Shown here one piece after another: positions 6,294 to 10,455 of a DNA stretch of 10,455 nt; the stretch's first letter is position 1; the number at the start of each line of letters is the position of its first letter. The notes under the pieces were generated by a model. The model was given only the letters and a program-made list of their open reading frames with translations. It was not told the origin of the DNA and searched no databases. The stretch is from the NCBI GenBank assembly GCA_023253795.1, contig JALRFG010000055.1, positions 1 to 10,455 of the forward strand, given 5' to 3'. The DNA comes from Methylocystis sp. (GTDB taxonomy: Bacteria; Pseudomonadota; Alphaproteobacteria; Rhizobiales; Beijerinckiaceae). The position numbers and the translations under genes were made by a program.

Positions 6294-6319
6294 GCGCCGT
6301 TGAGTTCGGCGCTTTTTTT
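6294..6319 (+). terminator. Terminator-shaped hairpin with T7 tract just upstream of irr
   Basis: GCGCCG (6294-6299) and CGGCGC (6307-6312) form a perfect 6-bp GC stem around TTGAGTT and run straight into seven T residues (6313-6319). This is a textbook intrinsic terminator shape for plus-strand transcription. It ends 17 bases before the irr ATG, where no complete upstream gene needs terminating. It could be a transcription attenuator for irr or the end of a small RNA from the fabA-irr gap. It overlaps the candidate irr promoter, so the two readings compete. Confidence 0.5.
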
Positions 6320-6327
6320 GATATGTT
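6300..6327 (+). promoter_or_regulatory. Candidate irr promoter giving a leaderless or near-leaderless mRNA
   Basis: TTGAGT (6300-6305) and TATGTT (6322-6327) match the sigma-70 hexamers at four of six positions each, with a 16-base spacer. Transcription would start around 6334, within a few bases of the irr ATG at 6337. That would explain why no Shine-Dalgarno is visible ahead of irr. I saw no obvious iron-control element (TTTAGAA-type dyad) around it. This rests on pattern and spacing only. Confidence 0.35.
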
Positions 6328-6336
6328 TCAATTCCG

Positions 6337-6768
6337 ATGGAACAGTCAGGGTTAACCGACGGGCGCAATTTTGCGCCGCAGAAGCTCAGCGCCGCCGGAT
6401 TACGGCCGACGCGCCAGCGAATTGCGCTCGCCGAATTGCTGTTCGCCGGCAAAGACCGGCATGTGACCGCCGAGCGTCTTTACGAGGAGGCGCTGGCGGC
6501 CAATCTCTCGGTCTCGCTGGCCACCGTCTATAACACCCTTCACCAATTCACCGCCGCCGGCCTGTTGCGCGAAATCGCCGTCGATGGCGCCCGCGTCTAT
6601 TTCGACACCAATGTCAGCGATCATCACCACTTCCTGATCGAGGACAGCGGCGAATTGCAGGACATCCATGGCGCGACGGTCGCGCTCGGCAATCTACCCG
6701 CGCCGCCCGACGGCCTGCGGGTCGATCGCATCGATGTCGTGGTCCGGCTGCGGCGTGGGCCGGCCTAG
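6337..6768 (+). CDS. irr: Iron response regulator Irr (Fur superfamily)
   Basis: A 143-residue Fur-family repressor. The N-terminal winged helix spans about 18-85, with GLRPTRQRIALAELLF and the recognition-helix region SLATVYNTLHQFTAAGLL. The dimerisation domain holds SDHHHFLIEDSGELQDI, including the three-histidine cluster (96-98) linked to haem binding in Irr. In Hyphomicrobiales Irr accumulates in low iron and represses haem synthesis and iron-storage genes; haem destabilises or inactivates it. The protein has no cysteine, so it lacks the Cys-Pro haem regulatory motif of Bradyrhizobium Irr and resembles the Rhizobium type. Position supports Irr over Fur or PerR, because irr divergent from fabA is a conserved order. 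ATG 6337 is the only ATG-type start in frame, since a TGA lies at 6319-6321. No Shine-Dalgarno precedes it, suggesting a leaderless message. Confidence 0.92.
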   Translation: MEQSGLTDGRNFAPQKLSAAGLRPTRQRIALAELLFAGKDRHVTAERLYEEALAANLSVSLATVYNTLHQFTAAGLLREIAVDGARVYFDTNVSDHHHFLIEDSGELQDIHGATVALGNLPAPPDGLRVDRIDVVVRLRRGPA

Positions 6769-6772
6769 TCGT

Positions 6773-7303
6773 TCATTCGACCTTTTCGCCGGGGTAAACG
6801 CCCCAGAGATTTTCCTGCTGGATATAGCCGTCGAAATCCTTGCCGGTGAGGCGGCACCATTTGCCGTCGCAGCTGCGCAATGAACCGACGACGCCCGGGC
6901 TGAGTTTGGCGACCGGCGTCTGGTGATCCTTCTCGGTCAGCAGCAGCGGCTCCTTTTTCGAGGGCGCCACCAGAGCGGTGCGCCGGCCCGAGAGCAGCGA
7001 ATGCAGCACCCAGCCTTCGGCGCCTTCCCAATCGCGGATTTTGCGCCAGGTCTCGAATTCGGCGGTGATCTCCACCGGCAGGGCCGCGCGGGTGTAGACC
7101 CAGACGGTCGGATGCTCCTTGCTCGGTCCTTCGCGGACATTGACCCGGTCGGATTTGAGACTGACGTAGCGCGGCACCGGCAGATTGCTGACCGGCCCTT
7201 TCTGGGGTTCCTGCGCCGTCGCGGCCTGTGCGCAGATCAGACTGAGACAGGCGAGGGTCAGGGTCAGAAGGCGGGAAAAGAGAGGGGTGTTGCGATGCGG
7301 CAT
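6773..7303 (-). CDS. Secreted tandem SH3-domain protein (COG3807-like)
   Basis: A 176-residue protein with a clear Sec signal peptide (hydrophobic core about 11-26, likely cleavage after ATA at 28-30). Cys24 is in the core without a proper lipobox, so it is probably soluble and periplasmic rather than a lipoprotein. Two bacterial SH3-like repeats follow. The first (about 46-110) shows RVNVREGPSKEHPTVW and EGAEGWVLHSLLSG; the second (about 112-170) shows SPGVVGSLRSCDGKWCRL and GYIQQENLWGVYPGEK. Cys145 and Cys150 could form a disulfide. Such domains often bind peptidoglycan peptides, so an envelope role is inferred; there is no visible catalytic domain. Its stop is five bases from the irr stop on the opposite strand. 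It is divergent from the 2-hydroxyacid dehydrogenase gene, a frequent pairing in Hyphomicrobiales. The ribosome binding site is not obvious. Confidence 0.88.
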   Translation of the reverse strand: MPHRNTPLFSRLLTLTLACLSLICAQAATAQEPQKGPVSNLPVPRYVSLKSDRVNVREGPSKEHPTVWVYTRAALPVEITAEFETWRKIRDWEGAEGWVLHSLLSGRRTALVAPSKKEPLLLTEKDHQTPVAKLSPGVVGSLRSCDGKWCRLTGKDFDGYIQQENLWGVYPGEKVE

Positions 7304-7322
7304 GATGAAAGATGTGCTCGTC

Positions 7323-7350
7323 TTGTCTTTGGCCCGTCATCTGCTAGGAA
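7323..7350 (+). promoter_or_regulatory. Weak candidate promoter in the SH3/dehydrogenase gap
   Basis: TTGTCT (7323-7328) matches four of six -35 bases. It is followed after 16 bases by TAGGAA (7345-7350), which is preceded by TGC as in an extended -10. Initiation would fall near 7357. It could drive the dehydrogenase gene or a short RNA ending at the hairpin at 7415-7436. The match is weak. Confidence 0.2.
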
Positions 7351-7414
7351 GGCGGCGACCCGGCGCGGAAACGATGTAGTTGTTTTGTCGTGTATCCGCG
7401 TTAAAACCGGGTTT

Positions 7415-7436
7415 AAGCGCGGCGCACCGCGCTTTT
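7415..7436 (+). terminator. Terminator-shaped hairpin in the divergent SH3/dehydrogenase intergenic region
   Basis: AAGCGCGG (7415-7422) pairs perfectly with CCGCGCTT (7427-7434) across a CGCA tetraloop, followed by TTGTAT, so the T-run is TTTT at 7433-7436. It points along the plus strand but lies 81 bases before the dehydrogenase ATG with no gene upstream to terminate. It may end a small RNA or serve as an attenuator in the dehydrogenase leader. Confidence 0.4.
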
Positions 7437-7471
7437 GTATCATGTAGCGGAATAACCGCCTGATTTCAAAA

Positions 7472-7494
7472 GCCTTCCTTGTGTCGCCGAAGGC
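7472..7494 (+). repeat. Leader stem-loop upstream of the dehydrogenase start
   Basis: GCCTTC (7472-7477) and GAAGGC (7489-7494) form a perfect 6-bp stem with an 11-base loop, ending 23 bases before the ATG at 7518. The only Shine-Dalgarno candidate, GAGGA at 7500-7504, lies just downstream and is 13 bases from the ATG, longer than usual. The hairpin may affect translation of the dehydrogenase, though a 6-bp dyad can be chance. Confidence 0.25.
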
Positions 7495-7517
7495 CTGTCG
7501 AGGACTGAAGCCGCAAA

Positions 7518-8513
7518 ATGCCGAAGAAAAAGCCGCTTGTTGTCGTGACGCGTCGACTCCCCGAGGAGATCGAGACCCGCATGTGCGAGCTTTTCGACGT
7601 GCGGCTCAATGAGACCGACAAGCCGCTCAGCCAGGAAGAACTGGCCGAAGCGATGCGGGTCGCCGATGTGCTGGTGCCGACGATCACCGACCGGATCGAC
7701 TCGCATCTGATCGCGCAGGCCGGCGAAAACATGAAATTAATCGCCAATTTCGGCAATGGCGTCGACAACATCGACGTCGCGTCGGCTTTGGGCCGTTCGA
7801 TCACCGTCACCAATACGCCGGGCGTCCTCACCGAGGACACCGCCGATATGACGATGGCGCTGATTCTCTCTGTCGCCCGCCGGCTTGTTGAGGGCGCGCG
7901 GGCCATTCCCGAAGGCTCCTGGGCCGGCTGGTCGCCGACCTGGATGCTGGGACATCGCATCACCGGCAAGCGCCTTGGCATTGTCGGCATGGGCCGCATT
8001 GGTCAGGCGCTGGCGCACCGCGCCAAGGCGTTTGGCCTGTCGATCCATTATCACAACCGCCGGCGCGTCCCGACCGAGGTCGAGGAGCAGCTTGAGGCGA
8101 CCTATTGGGAATCGCTGGATCAGATGCTGGCGCGGGTCGACATCGTCTCGATCCACTGCCCGCACACGCCGGCGACCTATCATCTCTTGTCGGCGCGCCG
8201 GCTGAGCCATCTGCGTCCGCACGCCATTCTGGTGAACACGGCCCGCGGTGAAATCGTCGATGAAAACGCGCTGGTGCGGATGCTGGAGTCGGACGAAATG
8301 GCCGGCGCCGGTCTCGACGTGTTCGAACATGAGCCGGCGGTGTCGCCGAAACTTCTCAAGCTCGCCCAGTCCGGCAAAGTGACGCTTCTGCCGCATATGG
8401 GTTCGGCGACCAATGAAGGTCGCGTCGACATGGGCGAGAAAGTCATCATCAACATCCGGACGTTCATGGACGGTCATCGTCCGCCGGATCGTGTTTTGCC
8501 GAGCATGTTGTAA
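7518..8513 (+). CDS. D-isomer-specific 2-hydroxyacid dehydrogenase (glyoxylate/hydroxypyruvate reductase type)
   Basis: A 331-residue protein of normal family length. The substrate domain carries LIANFGNGVDNIDVASA (74-90). The Rossmann domain begins KRLGIVGMGRIGQALAHRAKAFG with Gly157, Gly159 and Gly162. Catalytic residues are Arg243 in VNTARGEIVDENAL, Glu272 in DVFEHEP, and His293 in LPHMGSAT, so the Arg-Glu-His triad is complete. After the second Rossmann strand the sequence is YHNRRRV (178-184). The basic cluster, with no acidic residue, suggests preference for NADPH over NADH, as in glyoxylate/hydroxypyruvate reductases. The reaction inferred is reduction of glyoxylate or hydroxypyruvate to glycolate or glycerate in the cytosol; the exact substrate cannot be fixed from the sequence. 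Its upstream region is structured (hairpins at 7415-7436 and 7472-7494). It is divergent from the SH3 gene. Confidence 0.92.
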   Translation: MPKKKPLVVVTRRLPEEIETRMCELFDVRLNETDKPLSQEELAEAMRVADVLVPTITDRIDSHLIAQAGENMKLIANFGNGVDNIDVASALGRSITVTNTPGVLTEDTADMTMALILSVARRLVEGARAIPEGSWAGWSPTWMLGHRITGKRLGIVGMGRIGQALAHRAKAFGLSIHYHNRRRVPTEVEEQLEATYWESLDQMLARVDIVSIHCPHTPATYHLLSARRLSHLRPHAILVNTARGEIVDENALVRMLESDEMAGAGLDVFEHEPAVSPKLLKLAQSGKVTLLPHMGSATNEGRVDMGEKVIINIRTFMDGHRPPDRVLPSML

Positions 8514-8525
8514 TCGTCGGATCCT

Positions 8526-8560
8526 GTCGCCAAATCATGCGCTCGTCGCACATTGGCGAC
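8526..8560. repeat. Stem-loop downstream of the dehydrogenase gene
   Basis: GTCGCCAA (8526-8533) and TTGGCGAC (8553-8560) are perfect 8-bp arms. Inside, TGCG (8538-8541) pairs with CGCA (8547-8550) around a 5-base loop, leaving a small internal loop. It starts 13 bases after the dehydrogenase stop, where a transcript end is expected. No T-run follows directly, only AAATATTTT a few bases on, so it is either a weak terminator or an RNA 3'-end protecting structure. Confidence 0.4.
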
Positions 8561-8575
8561 CGGAAATATTTTCTG

Positions 8576-8598
8576 CGGACGAAACTTCAAAACGTCCG
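8576..8598 (+). repeat. Stem-loop next to the ribosome binding site of the META-domain gene
   Basis: CGGACG (8576-8581) and CGTCCG (8593-8598) form a perfect 6-bp stem with an A-rich 11-base loop. It ends four bases before the strong Shine-Dalgarno GGGAGGAG (8602-8609) of the next gene, whose ATG is at 8615. The placement leaves the ribosome site unpaired. It could serve as a leader structure or, if the start point is upstream, a regulator-binding dyad. Confidence 0.3.
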
Positions 8599-8614
8599 GT
8601 CGGGAGGAGCCTGA

Positions 8615-9136
8615 ATGAACAGGATGATTTTTACCGCTGCGCTGGCCGCCACACTAAGCGCCTTCGCTTTCGCTGGCGTCGCTGAGGCGAAGAAAAAACC
8701 CGCGCCCGCCGAGGCGTCGCAGCAGGATGGCGCACAGCAAGGCGGCGAAGCGGCGCCGGGCGGCGACCCGAACGCCGAAAATGGCGGCATTCCGAAATAT
8801 CAGCCGTTCCCGCACTTCCGGAATTTCAATCTCGTCGAGATCAACGGCAAGGCGCCGCCGGTCGAAGTCTGGATCAACATCGACGCCACCGGCCACGCCG
8901 CCGGCTTCGACGGCTGCAAGCACTGGAACGCTGTGTTCGTGATCGGCGGCGATCGGCTGGGTCCCAAATCCATGCCGGCGATGAAGGACACAAAATGCGA
9001 TCCGGCGCTCGCCGCTTTCGAGCATGAGTTCTGGAACGTCATGATCCAGGGACCGTTCTGGAGCACCAAGGGCGATGAGCTAACCTTCAAGGCGCCCAAG
9101 GGCGGCGCGACGTTGCGCTTCCAGCGCGGGCTATAA
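8615..9136 (+). CDS. Secreted META/HslJ-like domain protein
   Basis: A 173-residue exported protein. The signal peptide has a basic start (MNR), a hydrophobic core about 5-20, and likely cleavage after AEA (23-25). The mature N-terminus is a low-complexity linker of about 35 residues rich in Ala, Gln, Gly, Pro and Lys. The C-terminal domain (about 70-171) resembles the META (DUF306/HslJ) fold: AAGFDGCKHWNAVF, then GDRLGPKSMPAMKDTKCDPALAAFEHEFW, then KGDELTFKAPKGGATLRF. Cys101 and Cys128 are placed where META proteins often have paired cysteines and could form a disulfide in the periplasm. META proteins are tied to envelope stress or drug tolerance in some species, but function here is unknown. 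The start is secure: GGGAGGAG ends five bases before the ATG. A strong shared terminator follows. The META assignment is by eye. Confidence 0.75.
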   Translation: MNRMIFTAALAATLSAFAFAGVAEAKKKPAPAEASQQDGAQQGGEAAPGGDPNAENGGIPKYQPFPHFRNFNLVEINGKAPPVEVWINIDATGHAAGFDGCKHWNAVFVIGGDRLGPKSMPAMKDTKCDPALAAFEHEFWNVMIQGPFWSTKGDELTFKAPKGGATLRFQRGL

Positions 9137-9167
9137 TTTTTCCCGCGTGCTACATCAGATCAGCGTA

Positions 9168-9205
9168 AAAATAAAAGCGGGTGCCGCAGCGCCCGCTTTT
9201 ATCTT
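9168..9205. terminator. Bidirectional intrinsic terminator between the META gene and hisS
   Basis: ATAAAAGCGGG (9171-9181) and CCCGCTTTTAT (9192-9202) are perfect 11-bp arms. The loop can extend the stem by three pairs (T-G, G-C, C-G) to leave a CGCA tetraloop. The A/T ends provide a T-run on both strands: CTTTTATCTT on plus, and CTTTTATTTTTA on minus. It sits 34 bases past the META stop and 17 bases past the hisS stop, exactly between two convergent genes, so it should serve both. Confidence 0.9.
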
Positions 9206-9219
9206 GCCTTGAATGATTT

Positions 9220-10455
9220 TCATCTGTCGGCGCGTTGCGCCTCAAGCGCCGCTTTCACGCGCTCGACAAGTTCGCTTTCCGGCGCCGAGAATTGCGCCGG
9301 ACGCGCCGCCTTCCATTCTTCATTGGTCGAGATCGCAGCGGCGGCTTTCGCGCCGGCGACAAGATCCTTGATCTGGATTTCGCCCTTCGCTTTTTCATCC
9401 GATCCCTGAAGGATCACCAGCGGACTATTGCGCCGGTCGGCGTATTTCATTTGCGCTTTCATACCCGCGCCGCCGAGATAAAGTTCGGCGGCGACGCCAG
9501 CGGCGCGCAGTTGCGCAACCATGCGCTGATAATCGGCGAGCCGATCGCGATCGAACACCAGCACCACCACCGGACCAACATGCGGTTGCGCGGTGACGAT
9601 GGGACTGCCGACAAGTTTTAGCGCCGCAAACAAACGCGACACGCCGATAGAGAAGCCTGTCGCTGGCGTATTCTCGGAACGGAAACGACCGACGAGACCA
9701 TCGTAGCGTCCGCCGCCGCCAACAGAACCGAAACGCACCGGATGCCCTTTTTCGTCGCGCGTTTCGAAAGTGAGATCGGCCTCGAACACCGGGCCGGTGT
9801 AATATTCGAGACCACGCACGACAGACGGATCAATGCGAATACGATCCGGTCCGTAACCGGCGTCGCGTGCGAGATCCTCGATTTGCAGCAATTCTTCGGC
9901 GCCCTGTGCGCCGATTTCGCTTTTGCCGAGCAGACCAAACAGATCAAACGCCGGCGCGCCGGTGCTCTGTCCACCAAGGCTGAAAGACATGATCGTGTCG
10001 ATGGCTTGCAACGACAGGCCGGCGCCCTTGGTGAAGTCGCCGCTGTCGTCTTTGCGGCCTTCGCCGAGCAATTGTCGAACGCCGTCGGGACCAAGCCGGT
10101 CGAGCTTGTCGATGGCGCGCAGAACGATCAGTCGCCGGCCGGCGTTTTCATCGCCAGCGAGGCCGACCGCCTGCATGACGCCATCCAGCACCTTGCGGCT
10201 GTTGATCTTGATGACGTAATCGCCGCGCGCGATCCCCAGTTTTTCGAGCGCGTCGGCGGCCATCATGCAGATTTCGGCGTCGGCGGCAGGCGAGGCGGAG
10301 CCGACGGTGTCGGCGTCGAATTGCATGAACTGCCGGAAACGGCCCGGCCCCGGTTTTTCATTGCGATAAACCGGACCGCAGCGATACGAGCGATAGGGTT
10401 TCGGCAAGCGGTCGAAATTCTGCGCGACATAGCGCGCCAGCGGCGCCGTCAGATC
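9220..10455 (-). CDS. hisS: Histidine--tRNA ligase, N-terminus cut by window edge
   Basis: About 411 residues of a class II aminoacyl-tRNA synthetase are visible. The frame is open to base 10455, so the true start, with motif 1 and probably some 80-100 residues, lies outside. Motif 2 appears as YRCGPVYRNEKPGPGRFRQFMQFDADTVG (given here by its key parts: Arg in YRNEKPG, and RFRQF). The histidine-binding HisA motif is VVRGLEYYTGPVFE, and motif 3 is ATGFSIGVSRL. The C-terminal anticodon-binding domain spans roughly the last 95 residues (VLVFDRD... to the end). The enzyme charges tRNA-His with histidine in the cytosol. The RFRQFMQFDADTVG segment differs from the E. coli-type RYRQFHQ and fits the divergent alphaproteobacterial HisRS group. 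The gene shares the terminator at 9168-9205 with the convergent META gene. Confidence 0.96.
   Translation of the reverse strand, partial: DLTAPLARYVAQNFDRLPKPYRSYRCGPVYRNEKPGPGRFRQFMQFDADTVGSASPAADAEICMMAADALEKLGIARGDYVIKINSRKVLDGVMQAVGLAGDENAGRRLIVLRAIDKLDRLGPDGVRQLLGEGRKDDSGDFTKGAGLSLQAIDTIMSFSLGGQSTGAPAFDLFGLLGKSEIGAQGAEELLQIEDLARDAGYGPDRIRIDPSVVRGLEYYTGPVFEADLTFETRDEKGHPVRFGSVGGGGRYDGLVGRFRSENTPATGFSIGVSRLFAALKLVGSPIVTAQPHVGPVVVLVFDRDRLADYQRMVAQLRAAGVAAELYLGGAGMKAQMKYADRRNSPLVILQGSDEKAKGEIQIKDLVAGAKAAAAISTNEEWKAARPAQFSAPESELVERVKAALEAQRADR

Noticed and set aside
6121..6303. A 60-codon open frame on the plus strand in the fabA-irr gap, ending in the loop of the terminator-shaped hairpin
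   Set aside because: GTG start with no convincing ribosome site, Arg/Ala/Pro-rich composition typical of chance frames in GC-rich DNA, and no recognisable domain. Its end in the hairpin loop is noted but not enough to call a gene.
6103..6336. Search for an Irr/RirA-type iron-control dyad (TTTAGAA...TTCTAAA) in the fabA-irr gap
   Set aside because: Nothing resembling the consensus was seen by eye, so no iron box is annotated.
7415..9191. CGCA tetraloop shared by the hairpins at 7415-7436 and 9168-9205
   Set aside because: Two occurrences of a four-base loop in a GC-rich genome are not evidence of a family of elements.
1..10455. Mobile elements, CRISPR arrays, tRNA or rRNA genes, prophage or defence genes
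   Set aside because: No direct repeats with regular spacing, no transposase or integrase motifs, no tRNA-like cloverleaf noticed; all coding space is filled by recognisable chromosomal genes and two small unknown or poorly known proteins.

Overview
The window looks like chromosomal core sequence from an alphaproteobacterium, most likely Hyphomicrobiales (Rhizobiales). The evidence is: GC-rich DNA; an Irr-type Fur-family regulator divergent from a fabA-fabB-fabI cluster; an alphaproteobacterial-type HisRS; a HAD-IIA / MaoC / RibF block; and a secreted SH3 protein divergent from a D-2-hydroxyacid dehydrogenase. These gene orders are familiar from that order. I cannot name the genus from the sequence alone. 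I see no transposase, integrase, phage gene, CRISPR array, rRNA or tRNA, and no stretch above 300 bases without a gene.

Layout. (1) 1-3071, plus strand: the 3' end of a beta-carbonic anhydrase overlaps a HAD class IIA hydrolase by four bases. These are followed by a MaoC-type hydratase, the bifunctional FMN/FAD synthase RibF, and a small two-helix membrane protein. (2) 3074-6102, minus strand: in transcription order fabA, fabB, fabI and a small secreted c-type cytochrome. FabA, FabB and FabI form the anaerobic-type unsaturated fatty acid branch plus enoyl-ACP reduction. The cytochrome gene meets the small membrane-protein gene tail to tail with two bases between the stop codons. (3) 6103-6336: a divergent intergenic region of about 230 bases with several dyads, including a terminator-shaped hairpin with a T-run just ahead of irr. 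(4) 6337-6768: irr, the iron/haem-responsive regulator. (5) 6773-7303, minus strand: a periplasmic tandem SH3 protein. It is divergent from a D-2-hydroxyacid dehydrogenase (glyoxylate/hydroxypyruvate reductase type) at 7518-8513; the 214-base gap holds a second terminator-shaped hairpin. (6) 8615-9136: a secreted META/HslJ-like protein. (7) A strong bidirectional terminator at 9168-9205. (8) The minus-strand hisS runs off the right edge, so its N-terminus is missing.

The genes are mostly housekeeping: lipid synthesis, flavin cofactors, tRNA charging, CO2/bicarbonate exchange and iron control. I did not find a convincing new multi-gene system. The points most worth a second look are regulatory. 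They are the terminator-like element and apparently leaderless start of irr, a possible small RNA between the SH3 gene and the dehydrogenase, structured junctions inside the fab operon, and an inverted repeat inside the last codons of the cytochrome gene. At the protein level, three sequence deviations stand out: Trp in place of the second motif-I Asp in the HAD protein, an InhA-like Phe in FabI, and the divergent motif-2 region of HisRS.
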